Shown here: one piece after another, positions 43,482 to 51,280 of the stretch
Layout: each line of letters starts with the position of its first letter
Position numbering within the stretch: the stretch's first letter is position 1
DNA from: Paraburkholderia bannensis NBRC 103871
Lineage (GTDB): Bacteria > Pseudomonadota > Gammaproteobacteria > Burkholderiales > Burkholderiaceae
Assembly (NCBI RefSeq): GCF_000685015.1
Contig: NZ_BAYA01000003.1
Span: 496,001 to 560,000, forward strand
Direction of reading: 5' to 3'
DNA: 64,000 nt
Position numbers and translations under genes: made by a program
Notes under the pieces: model-generated
What the model was told of the DNA's origin: nothing
The model's database searches: none
The model's input: the letters and a program-made list of their open reading frames with translations, nothing else

Positions 43482-44633
43482 TTATTTCGTACCCACCGTT
43501 TGCAGCGGCTTCCAGGCGCCGTTGACGACCTTGTACACGGTCACGCCGCCATACTTCAGGTCTCCATACTGATCGTAGGCCAGCTCGCTGGTGGTGACGC
43601 CCTTCATGTTGGTCGCCTTCAGCGCGGTGAGGAAGACATGCGGGTCGGTGGAATCGGCTTTCTTCATGGCGTTGAAGACCGCCATCGTGCCGTCGTAGGC
43701 GTATGGCGCGTACAGTTCGACCGGCTGGTTGAAGCGCTTGGCGTAACGTTCGCCAAAGGCCTTGCCGCCCGGCATCTGCGCAAGCGGGCTGCCTTCCGAC
43801 GCCGCCAGCGTGCCCTCGGACGACTCGCCCGCGACCTTGATGAGGTTATCGGACTGCAGCATGTCGGGGCCGATCAGCACCGACTTGATCGCCAGCGAGC
43901 GCATCTGCTTGAGCATCGGCGCAGCCTGCGTGTCGGCGCCGCCGTAGAAGACCGCATCGGGATTCGCGGCCTTGATCTTCGTGAGAATCGCGCGGAAGTC
44001 CACCGCCTTGTCGCTCGTGTATTCCTCGTCGACGATGGTGGCGCCCGCCGCTTTGGCGGCCTTGGTGAACTCTTCCGCCACGCCCTGGCCGTAGGCCGTG
44101 CGGTCGTCCACCACGGCAATACGCTTGAATTTAAGGCCCTTCACGGCATAGTCGCCCAGCACGCTGCCAAGCTGCGTATCCGAAGTCAGCAGGCGGAACG
44201 TCGTCGGCAGCCCCAGGCGCGTGTAGGTCGGCGACGTCGCCATGGCGATTTCGGGCGTGCCCGCTTTCGCGTAGATCGGCGCGGCCGGGATGCTGGTGCC
44301 CGAGTTGTAGTGGCCGATCACGGCGACCACGCCATCGTCCACGAGCTTTTGCGCGACGGTCGTGCCGGTACGCGGATCGGCCTGGTCGTCCTGGGCGTCG
44401 AGCACGAAATGCACGGGCTTGCCGCCGATCGTCGGATTCGTCGCGTTCATATCCTCGATGGCAAGCTGCACGCCGCTGCGGAAGTCCGCGCCGTAATGCG
44501 CCTGACCGCCGGTCAGGGGCGCAGCGAAGCCGATCTTGATGTCGACCGGCGACGCAGCATAGGAGCAGGTTGCGCCAGCCAGGGCGAGGCCCATGACTAA
44601 CGCGCTGGAGATGGCCGTCCTCTGAAATTGCAT
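43482..44633 (-). CDS. ABC transporter substrate-binding protein, branched-chain amino acid type
   Basis: A 383-residue periplasmic binding protein with a signal peptide ([19 protein letters not shown], residues 9-27) and the LivJ-type body: [20 protein letters not shown] near residue 32, [20 protein letters not shown] and [18 protein letters not shown] at the end. No permease or ATPase gene is next to it, so it must use components encoded elsewhere or be an orphan. GAGGAG lies about 10 bases before ATG 44633. A promoter with the LhpR-type layout precedes it, so it is probably induced with the catabolic genes. Confidence 0.88.
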   Translation of the reverse strand: MQFQRTAISSALVMGLALAGATCSYAASPVDIKIGFAAPLTGGQAHYGADFRSGVQLAIEDMNATNPTIGGKPVHFVLDAQDDQADPRTGTTVAQKLVDDGVVAVIGHYNSGTSIPAAPIYAKAGTPEIAMATSPTYTRLGLPTTFRLLTSDTQLGSVLGDYAVKGLKFKRIAVVDDRTAYGQGVAEEFTKAAKAAGATIVDEEYTSDKAVDFRAILTKIKAANPDAVFYGGADTQAAPMLKQMRSLAIKSVLIGPDMLQSDNLIKVAGESSEGTLAASEGSPLAQMPGGKAFGERYAKRFNQPVELYAPYAYDGTMAVFNAMKKADSTDPHVFLTALKATNMKGVTTSELAYDQYGDLKYGGVTVYKVVNGAWKPLQTVGTK

Positions 44634-44743
44634 TTTTCTCGTGCTCCTCAATAATGAATGACCCCGGTGCCCGCCCGCTTTGCGCCATTGCGGACACTTG
44701 ATCGCCTCTCGCATTCCGGCGTAACCGGTAACTGGCTGGAGCA

Positions 44744-44810
44744 ATATAAGATTCCAAAAATGGCCCAGTCTTGCGGGAAATCGACAGCGGCAATGCAGAA
44801 ATCGGCATAG
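44744..44810 (-). promoter_or_regulatory. Predicted LhpR-type promoter D (binding protein gene)
   Basis: Minus strand: operator CTATGCCGATTTCTGCA (44810-44794), 21 bases, AAGACT (44772-44767), 17 bases, TTATAT (44749-44744). TGCCGATTTC in the operator recurs as TGTCGATTTC exactly 21 bases downstream, the two-turn spacing common for AraC-type tandem sites. Confidence 0.65.
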
Positions 44811-44902
44811 TCGCGGCGGCGGGTTCGCGCGATATTCGGGAATACACGTAGGAAATCGCGTTTCCGCGCGATCAGCAGTTCCTTAATATTCCCGGCAAAC
44901 AA

Positions 44903-44927
44903 AAAGCGCCCACGTGGGGCGCTTTCT
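44903..44927 (-). terminator. Intrinsic terminator after deaminase gene
   Basis: Stem AAAGCGCCC and GGGCGCTTT with a 5-base loop, followed on the minus strand by a T5 run. It is 42 bases past the deaminase stop codon. The deaminase is therefore probably transcribed alone. Confidence 0.85.
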
Positions 44928-44968
44928 CGTACTGCAATGCCGAAGCTGCTTACATCGATGTTTGCAAC

Positions 44969-45913
44969 TCAGGCATTCACTTCTTTCGACCAGCCTGCGT
45001 ACCAGTTGCGGAACAATTCATATTGCGTTTGCGCGTAACGGCGTTGTGCTTCGCTCAGCACGTCGGTTTCGTTGAAATGCAGCGTGTATTCCTTGTCGCC
45101 GTTCAGCACCATCAGGTACTTGTAGTACAGCACCAGGTCGGTGCCTTCGTCGAACGACGACAGCACGGCCAGCGCCGCTTCCAGCTCGCGTGCCTGGCGA
45201 CGCGCCGTGACGTCGCCCTTCGCGGCCTTGCGGCAGAGGTCGACCAGTTGCAGCACTTCGCGCGGCAGCGCATTGCCGATGCCGGTGATCGCGCCCGTTG
45301 CGCCGCAATTCACGAAGCCGTGGAAGACCTGCGTATCGACGCCCGCCATCAGCGTGACGCTCTCGTCCTGGCTGGTGATGTGCTCGGCCGCGTAACGCAT
45401 ATCCGCCGCGCCGCCGAACTCCTTGAAGCCGATCAGGTTCGGGTATTTGGCGCGCAGTTCGAAGAACAGATCGGCGCGCGTGGCGAAGCCGTAGTACGGG
45501 CTGTTGTAAATCACGGCGGGCAGTGCCGGAGCCGCTTCCAGGATCGCTGAAAAGTGCGCCTTTTGCGCAGCCGGCGACGCGCCGCGCGACAGCACGCGCG
45601 GAATCACCATCAGGCCGTGTGCGCCGACTTTCGCCGCGTGCGCAGCATGGGAAACCGCCTCCTTCGAATTGACCGCGCCGGTGCCGACGATGGTCGGGAT
45701 GCCGGCGGCCACGAGGCGCGCCACGCCTTCCTGGCGCTGCGCTTCGGTCAGCAGCGGCCAGTCGCCCATCGAGCCGCAATACACCACCGCCGACATGCCG
45801 AGGTCGATCAGCTCGCGCCCCTTGCGCACGAGTGCATCGTAGTCCGGCGTACGGTCTGCCGTACACGGCGTCATGAGGGCCGGAATCGTACCCGTGAAGA
45901 TGTTGTTGCTCAT
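44969..45913 (-). CDS. lhpC: Pyrroline-4-hydroxy-2-carboxylate deaminase (DapA family)
   Basis: A 314-residue TIM-barrel enzyme of the dihydrodipicolinate synthase/N-acetylneuraminate lyase family. The Schiff-base Lys164 is in LIGFKEFGG and Tyr136 in VIYNSPYYG; the start is GTIPALMTPC. In this locus it converts delta1-pyrroline-4-hydroxy-2-carboxylate to 2-oxoglutarate semialdehyde and ammonia (activity established for the LhpC enzymes). ATG 45913 has AAAGGAAAC upstream. The gene is monocistronic, with its own LhpR-type promoter and a 22-codon remnant ORF in its leader. Another DapA-family activity cannot be fully excluded, but the context is strong. Confidence 0.9.
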   Translation of the reverse strand: MSNNIFTGTIPALMTPCTADRTPDYDALVRKGRELIDLGMSAVVYCGSMGDWPLLTEAQRQEGVARLVAAGIPTIVGTGAVNSKEAVSHAAHAAKVGAHGLMVIPRVLSRGASPAAQKAHFSAILEAAPALPAVIYNSPYYGFATRADLFFELRAKYPNLIGFKEFGGAADMRYAAEHITSQDESVTLMAGVDTQVFHGFVNCGATGAITGIGNALPREVLQLVDLCRKAAKGDVTARRQARELEAALAVLSSFDEGTDLVLYYKYLMVLNGDKEYTLHFNETDVLSEAQRRYAQTQYELFRNWYAGWSKEVNA

Positions 45914-45950
45914 GATGTTTCCTTTGGATCCTGAATGATTTGGAAGCCGC

Positions 45951-46019
45951 TTATTGGATGGTTTCGCGCAGAACACTTCGTCCGCCCGCAGGGCGGTCGA
46001 TTGCAGTGACTGTGTTCAT
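45951..46019 (-). pseudogene. 22-codon remnant of an epimerase gene start in the deaminase leader
   Basis: An ORF from ATG 46019 to TAA 45951 whose first residues MNTVTAID match the epimerase start MNTITVID, after which similarity ends (RPAGGRSVLRETIQ). It sits in the same position relative to the duplicated promoter as the real epimerase start. It may still be translated from a leaderless mRNA before the deaminase. Confidence 0.6.
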
Positions 46020-46026
46020 GGCGACA

Positions 46027-46093
46027 ATCGTAGGCAACACGCGCGCAGCCGTCTTGTTCCCGTAGCCCGGCTGCGATGACGATTTCCGCATAG
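46027..46093 (-). promoter_or_regulatory. Predicted LhpR-type promoter B (deaminase gene)
   Basis: Minus strand: operator CTATGCGGAAATCGTCA (46093-46077), 21 bases, AAGACG (46055-46050), 17 bases, TACGAT (46032-46027). Nearly identical to promoter A in all boxes, and to C and D in spacing. Confidence 0.7.
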
Positions 46094-46235
46094 CGTTTTT
46101 TTACGTTCAGGATTGGAACGTTGGGGTGCGTGGCGCCCTGCACCCGACAAAATAAAAAAGCAACAGCATCTTCCCTGGTTTTTCGATGACCAGCGATGCT
46201 GCGGACAGGTTTATTGCTTATTGAACTATCCGCGG

Positions 46236-47246
46236 CTATACGGGCATCGAGACGGCGGATCGCACGACGATGCGCTCGAACAGGTCGCGGATTTCCGCCT
46301 CGATCGCCCCTTCGTAGATAAAGACAATGCGCGACGCGCTATCGTCTCCGGGCATGGCGTCGAGGAAGGTCTCGGGATATAGATAATGCTGGACACCGTG
46401 AATCACGATGGGCTTGTGCGATTCCTTCACGTTGAGAATGCCCTTCGTGCGCAGCAGCTTTTCGCCATGTCTGCGTGCAAGCTGCTGAAGGAACGACGTC
46501 ACATCGGGCCATGAAACGGGCTGCTCGACGCGCAATGCGAGCGTTGCAACGCAGTCGTGCTGCACATGACGCTCGCGCCCGAATCCTTTCGCCGGCCGTT
46601 CCCAGGAAACATCGGGCAGATGACGCACCACTGCGTAGCGCTCGTGATCGAACAGCGCCGCCATGACCGCATCCAGGTCTTGCGAATCGAGAATCTGTGC
46701 GCCCGGATTCGCATCGGCCAGCGTCTGCCTCACTTCTTCGAAGCGGCCGGACAGGTCGGTCTTGGTGACGATGAGCTTGTCGGCGACGCTGATCTGGCGA
46801 TGGCGCTCGGGCCGGTCGCGCGTTGCATCGAGCGGCATCACGCTATCGACCGTGGAAATCACCGTCTGCAACCGGAACGCCGCATTCAGCGACTCGTCCG
46901 CCAGCAGATGACGCAGCATGGGCACGGGATCGGCGAGTCCGGTGGTTTCGACGACGACACGCTCGAATGCCGGCAATTCACCGCTCGCGGCACGCCGTCG
47001 CAACGACTTGAGCGTTTCGGACAGGTCGGTTTTCATGCTGCAACACACGCAGCCGCTCTTGAGCAAAAACGTGTCGTCGTCCGGCCGCCCGACCAGCAGA
47101 TGATCGAGCCCGATCTCGCCGATCTCGTTGATGATGACGGCGGTGCGCTGCATGCGCGGGTCGGCCAGCAGGCGGCTGAGCAAGGTGGTCTTGCCGCTGC
47201 CCAGAAAGCCCGTCAGCAGCGTGACGGGAACGCGATTGGCAAACAT
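46236..47246 (-). CDS. COG0523/CobW-family G3E GTPase (metallochaperone type)
   Basis: A 336-residue GTPase with Walker A GFLGSGKTTLL at residue 13, the metal-binding CxCC motif LKSGCVCCSM near residue 65, NEIGEIGLDH, and the base-recognition TKTD. The C-terminal CobW_C domain starts near residue 225. Proteins of this family deliver Zn, Co, Fe or Mn to target enzymes (established for several). It follows the metal-dependent amidohydrolase gene after 42 bases, so that enzyme is its likely client (inference). A separate His-rich loop is absent. Confidence 0.9.
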   Translation of the reverse strand: MFANRVPVTLLTGFLGSGKTTLLSRLLADPRMQRTAVIINEIGEIGLDHLLVGRPDDDTFLLKSGCVCCSMKTDLSETLKSLRRRAASGELPAFERVVVETTGLADPVPMLRHLLADESLNAAFRLQTVISTVDSVMPLDATRDRPERHRQISVADKLIVTKTDLSGRFEEVRQTLADANPGAQILDSQDLDAVMAALFDHERYAVVRHLPDVSWERPAKGFGRERHVQHDCVATLALRVEQPVSWPDVTSFLQQLARRHGEKLLRTKGILNVKESHKPIVIHGVQHYLYPETFLDAMPGDDSASRIVFIYEGAIEAEIRDLFERIVVRSAVSMPV

Positions 47247-47288
47247 GTCATCGACTCCTGAACGGGCCCGTTGTACAGCGAGCGAGGA

Positions 47289-48872
47289 TCAGGCCTGCGC
47301 GCGTTCGAAAACGTGCTGTCCCTGAAGCACTGTGGTCAGCACTTGTGTGCCTGCGATCTGCTGCGGCGACGACTCGAAGATATTCCGGTCGAGCACGATG
47401 AACGTCGCGTCCTTGCCGGCTTCGAGACTGCCCCGCTGTGCATCGCGGCCAACCGCCACTGCGCTGTTGAGCGTGAGCATGCGCACGCCCACCGACAACG
47501 GCACGCTTTCATCGCCGTGTTCCAGCATGCCTGCCAGCGCGGGAAAGAGATTCGGCGTGGGCGGCAGCAGCCAGTCCGACCCGACCGTCATTGTCGCGCC
47601 GCATTCGTGCAGGGTGCGAAAATCGTAGGCCTTGCCAAGCGCCTGCTGGTACTCCGGAATGTGCCAGATCGCCGGGGACATCTCGGCGATCACGCCGAGC
47701 TTCGCGAAGCGCCCACGGTCGGCCTCCGACACGTAATGGGCATGGGCGATGTCGTGCATCTGCCCGGGTTTGCGCGCGACGCTTCCCGCACGTTCATAGT
47801 TGTCCAAACCAATTCGCACCGACCCGAAGCCCGTGCAGTGCGACTTGACGATCATGCCTTGCGCCGTCCATTCCCCGATCTTCGTGGTCAGTTCGTCGGA
47901 GTCCAATAGCAGGTTGTACGTGATCGGCACATCGGTCTGCGGATCGAGCGGGACGTGGCTGAAGGTCGGCGCCATCGACGTGCCGTCCAGCGCGACCTTG
48001 ATCGCATCGACGTCGACGCGCTGGCCCGCGTAGCGGGCGCGCTCCGCGATCACGCGCTCCTGTTCGTCGCGCTCGCATTGCGCGAGAAACAGCGAGCCCC
48101 AGGGAATATGGCATGTCAGGTTCAGGTGCAGGCCGCCAGAATCGTCGAGGTATTTCGCCGCCGCCAGAAACGGCCGGTTGGCGGACGCTTCCTGCGCCGA
48201 CGTAATGCCGTATTCGTTGCAGATGCTCGCGGCCTTGCGCAGCGCGAGCGCGTTCTCCTCTGCGGTGGCGGCTGGCGCGACCATGTAGAGCGGCGCCCAC
48301 GCCTGCTCGCGCAGCAAACCCGTCGGCTCGCCGCTCACTGGGTCCTTGACGACCGTGCCGCGCGGCGTGCTGGGCGTATCGCGGTCGATGCCCGCTGCCG
48401 CCATCGCCAGGCTATTCGCCATGACGTTGTGGTACGAGAAGTCGTGAATGACGATGGGAACGCCGGGGATGACCTCGTCCAGCCACTGCCGCGTCAGCAC
48501 CTCGGCGGTGAGCACGAGCGGGTTGTAGACGCTGCCGAACAGCCAGCCGCCGCGCCCATGCGCGGTGCGCTTTTGCCAGTAAGCGCGCAATTGCGCCGCC
48601 AGCTCGTCCAGCGTCTGGGGATCGTCGAGCTGGCACGACTGCTCCAGCTGGCGTTGCGCGGCCCAGATCAGGTGCGTGTGGGCGTCGTGAATGCCGGGCA
48701 TGACCATGCGCCCCGCGAGGTCGACCGTTTGCGCCGCGCCACCAGCGTTGAGCAGCGCCTCGCTGCTGCCGATCGCGAGGATCTTGCCGTCCCGAACGTG
48801 AATCGCTTCGGCCCACGGCTGGTCTTCGTTGACCGTGTACACCCTGGCGTTGTGATAGATCGTGTCTGACAT
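47289..48872 (-). CDS. Metal-dependent amidohydrolase (YtcJ-like)
   Basis: A 527-residue amidohydrolase of the YtcJ/NfdA type. The metal-binding start VMPGIHDAHTHLIWAA is near residue 60; later motifs are IKVALDGTSMAPTFS, HCTGFGSVRIGLDN, the HAHYVSEADRGRFAKLG segment and VGSDWLLPPTPNLFPAL. These enzymes hydrolyse amides, formamides or related bonds using one or two metal ions. The substrate is unknown. ATG 48872 is preferred to the longer frame from 48902. It lies between a class III aminotransferase (78 bases) and a COG0523 GTPase (42 bases), probably in one operon. Confidence 0.87.
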   Translation of the reverse strand: MSDTIYHNARVYTVNEDQPWAEAIHVRDGKILAIGSSEALLNAGGAAQTVDLAGRMVMPGIHDAHTHLIWAAQRQLEQSCQLDDPQTLDELAAQLRAYWQKRTAHGRGGWLFGSVYNPLVLTAEVLTRQWLDEVIPGVPIVIHDFSYHNVMANSLAMAAAGIDRDTPSTPRGTVVKDPVSGEPTGLLREQAWAPLYMVAPAATAEENALALRKAASICNEYGITSAQEASANRPFLAAAKYLDDSGGLHLNLTCHIPWGSLFLAQCERDEQERVIAERARYAGQRVDVDAIKVALDGTSMAPTFSHVPLDPQTDVPITYNLLLDSDELTTKIGEWTAQGMIVKSHCTGFGSVRIGLDNYERAGSVARKPGQMHDIAHAHYVSEADRGRFAKLGVIAEMSPAIWHIPEYQQALGKAYDFRTLHECGATMTVGSDWLLPPTPNLFPALAGMLEHGDESVPLSVGVRMLTLNSAVAVGRDAQRGSLEAGKDATFIVLDRNIFESSPQQIAGTQVLTTVLQGQHVFERAQA

Positions 48873-48950
48873 TTGACGCCCAACTGCAAGGTTTCTGGGC
48901 ATGGCGCGCGGGCCATGCGGCTGTCTTCATCGGTGCTGCCTGGTGGCCTC

Positions 48951-50342
48951 TTAGAAGCCTTCCTGGGCGATCCATTGCGCCGTGGCATCGACCGCCTTGC
49001 GCATCTTGCCCACAAGCTCGTCGATCTCTGCGTGCGACATCACCAGCGGCGGCGCAACGATCAACCGGCCGTTCGTCGAGCGCACGATGGCGCCCAGCTC
49101 GAACGCCACCGACCGGCTGTGCCAGGTGAGATCGGCTTCGTTGGCGTAGCGCTCGCGCGTGCTTTTGTCCTTGACGAACTGGATCGCCGCCACCGCGCCG
49201 CCGCCCTGGATTTCGCCGATCAACGGATGGTCTGCGAACGTTTCGTGCAGCAGCTTCTGCAGGTACGGGCCCGTATCGGTTTTCGTGCGCTCGACCAGGT
49301 GCTCGTTCTGCAGCACATCGAGGTTCGCCAGCGCCACGGCCGCCGCGACCGGGTGGCCCGAATAGGTCAGCCCGTGCGCGAACACGCCGCCCTTTTCGAC
49401 CAGCGCCTCGCCGATGCGGCGGCTCATGATGAGGCCGCCCATCGGCACATAGCCCGACGTCAGCCCCTTCGCGACACACACGAGGTCAGGCGTGAAGCCG
49501 AAGTAGCGATGCGCGAACCATTCGCCGGTGCGGCCAAAGCCGCCGATGACTTCATCGGCGCACAGCAGCACGTCGTACTTGCGGCAGATGCGCTCGATTT
49601 CCTGCCAGTAGCCCGGCGGCGGGAAGATCATGCCGCCCGCGCCCTGGAACGGCTCGGCCACGAATGCGCCGACGTTGTCCGCGCCCAGCTCCAGGATCTT
49701 GCGTTCGAGCGACTGCGCCGCCTGCAGGCCAAACGCTTCCGGTGTCAGCTCGCCGCCGTTGGCGAACCAGTACGGCTCGTCGACGTGGGTGATATTCGGG
49801 ATCGGCAGGTCGCCCATCTCGTGCATGAAGGCCATGCCGCCCAGCGACGCACTGCCCACGGTCGAGCCGTGATAGCCGTTCACGCGGCCAATCAGCACCT
49901 TCTTCGTCGGCTTGCCGACCACGTCCCAGAAGCGGCGCACGGTGCGGATCAGCACCTCGTTCGATTCCGAGCCCGAGTTCGTGTAGACGACGTGGCTGAA
50001 CGGCTCGCCGATCAGTTCGAACAGCCGCTCTGACAACTCGATCACCGACGGATGCGTCGTGTGGAAGAACATGTTGTAGTACGACAGTTCTTTCATCTGG
50101 CGCGTGGCGGCGTCGATCAGTTCGGGGCGGCCATAGCCCACGTTCGTGCACCACAGGCCGGACATGCCGTCGAGATAGCGATTTCCTTCGGAATCCCAAA
50201 GATGACTGCCTTCGCCGCGCACCATCACGCGCGGGCCTTCGGCGTTGAGCGCCTTCTGGTCGACGAATGCATGGATGTGATGCGCCGCATCGGCGCGCTG
50301 GAATTCAAGGGTCGTACGAAGGCCAGGCTGGGGAGCGTTCAT
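48951..50342 (-). CDS. Class III (omega) aminotransferase
   Basis: A 463-residue PLP enzyme. Lys292 in LVCVAKGLTSGYVPMGG forms the Schiff base, Asp263 in LCADEVIGGFGRTG contacts the PLP nitrogen, and NSGSESNEVLIR holds the phosphate. Sequence style (YYNMFFHTTHPSVIELSE and WCTNVGYGRPELIDA) is that of putrescine- or beta-alanine-pyruvate aminotransferases such as SpuC. The amine substrate is not determined. It is the first gene of the aminotransferase-amidohydrolase-GTPase operon and divergent from a TetR gene that probably controls it. Confidence 0.9.
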   Translation of the reverse strand: MNAPQPGLRTTLEFQRADAAHHIHAFVDQKALNAEGPRVMVRGEGSHLWDSEGNRYLDGMSGLWCTNVGYGRPELIDAATRQMKELSYYNMFFHTTHPSVIELSERLFELIGEPFSHVVYTNSGSESNEVLIRTVRRFWDVVGKPTKKVLIGRVNGYHGSTVGSASLGGMAFMHEMGDLPIPNITHVDEPYWFANGGELTPEAFGLQAAQSLERKILELGADNVGAFVAEPFQGAGGMIFPPPGYWQEIERICRKYDVLLCADEVIGGFGRTGEWFAHRYFGFTPDLVCVAKGLTSGYVPMGGLIMSRRIGEALVEKGGVFAHGLTYSGHPVAAAVALANLDVLQNEHLVERTKTDTGPYLQKLLHETFADHPLIGEIQGGGAVAAIQFVKDKSTRERYANEADLTWHSRSVAFELGAIVRSTNGRLIVAPPLVMSHAEIDELVGKMRKAVDATAQWIAQEGF

Positions 50343-50542
50343 AGGTCATCCTGATGAATCGTGGTTGAGGGCGCGAAGGGCGCAAGGTGCGTGCAGATCG
50401 CAGTGCCGGCCGCGGGCCGCACGTTTGTCTCCTTTGGTTGCCGACAAGTTTTTCCTGGCAAAATATTTTTGTCAAATAAATATTTGTTCGGGTCAATTGG
50501 CTCCCTTATCCTTACGTTTCGGGAAACTTCGCAGAGGGACCG
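50343..50542. promoter_or_regulatory. Divergent promoter region with AT-rich palindromes
   Basis: The 200-base gap between the aminotransferase and TetR genes has an AT-rich core. CAAATA-AA-TATTTG (50473-50486) is a perfect inverted repeat; GGCAAAATATTTTTGTC (50457-50473) contains the palindrome AAAATATTTT. On the minus strand TTGACA (50475-50470) could be a -35 element for the aminotransferase operon. A TetR protein bound here would block it. Confidence 0.55.
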
Positions 50543-51193
50543 ATGAGCGGTCTACGAGAAAGACAAAAGCAGGAACGCCGGGCATTGATCGCCGAGGCGG
50601 CCCTGTCGGTATTCAAGTCGAACGGCTTCGCCGCCACGACGGTCGAAAGCATTGCCAACGCGGCGGGCGTGTCGCCTCCGACGGTGGTGAATTATTTCGG
50701 CAGCAAGCAAGGCGTGCTGCTCGCCCTGCTCCAGGAGCCGGACTATCGCGCGATCCAGGAAACCAGCGAACGCGTGCGCGACTACACGGATCCCGTCGAT
50801 GCGCTCTGCGACCTGGAAATGACGATCACGGGCAACCAGATCAAGGCGATCCCCGCCTCGCTCTGGCGCGAGATCATCCCGCTCTGGCTGAACGGCGACG
50901 CCGACGAGGTCTTCCGCGCGTGGAACGACGCGGTCGTCGAGGGGTCGCAAAGCTTGCTCGTGCACTTCCGCGAGCGCGGCTTGTTGCGTAAGGATCTGGA
51001 TCTGGTGTTCGTCGCGCGCGTCGTCAACGACTGGGCCAACATCGCGTTCGTGCGACTGGCAGCGCAGGACGAGCCGGACATGGAGGCGCATGGCGAGTAC
51101 ATGCGCCAGGCGTTCACGCTCCTGTGCGAGGGCATTGCCGAGCCTGCAAAGGTGGGCGGCACGCGTGCGAGGAAGGCGGTGCGTGCGCGGTAG
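50543..51193 (+). CDS. TetR-family transcriptional regulator
   Basis: A 216-residue regulator. The N-terminal HTH is LIAEAALSVFKSNGFAATTV, followed by ESIANAAGVSPPTVVNYFGS; the ligand domain runs from about residue 65. AGAGGGA lies just before ATG 50543. It is divergent from the aminotransferase-amidohydrolase-GTPase operon, with palindromes between, and is the probable repressor of both. Ligand unknown, presumably the amine or amide substrate. Confidence 0.9.
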   Translation: MSGLRERQKQERRALIAEAALSVFKSNGFAATTVESIANAAGVSPPTVVNYFGSKQGVLLALLQEPDYRAIQETSERVRDYTDPVDALCDLEMTITGNQIKAIPASLWREIIPLWLNGDADEVFRAWNDAVVEGSQSLLVHFRERGLLRKDLDLVFVARVVNDWANIAFVRLAAQDEPDMEAHGEYMRQAFTLLCEGIAEPAKVGGTRARKAVRAR

Positions 51194-51280
51194 GTTCGCG
51201 TGGGGATAGACGTTCTCTAGCGGTGACTCGACTTTCAACAACCAGGCGGGCATCGACGCGCGCAGTTGCGCGCGCGGTCT

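Larger units (their letters stand above)
44634..44968 (-). promoter_or_regulatory. Terminator of deaminase gene and promoter of binding protein gene
   Basis: About 335 bases. From the deaminase side it contains an intrinsic terminator (44903-44927), then the predicted promoter D (44744-44810) and a leader of about 100 bases before ATG 44633. No gene is visible. Confidence 0.6.
45914..46235 (-). promoter_or_regulatory. Deaminase promoter region derived from the epimerase promoter
   Basis: About 320 bases between the GTPase stop and the deaminase start. The segment 46015-46093 is an ungapped copy of the epimerase promoter and start. The rest, 46094-46235, shows no gene or strong hairpin. Confidence 0.6.
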
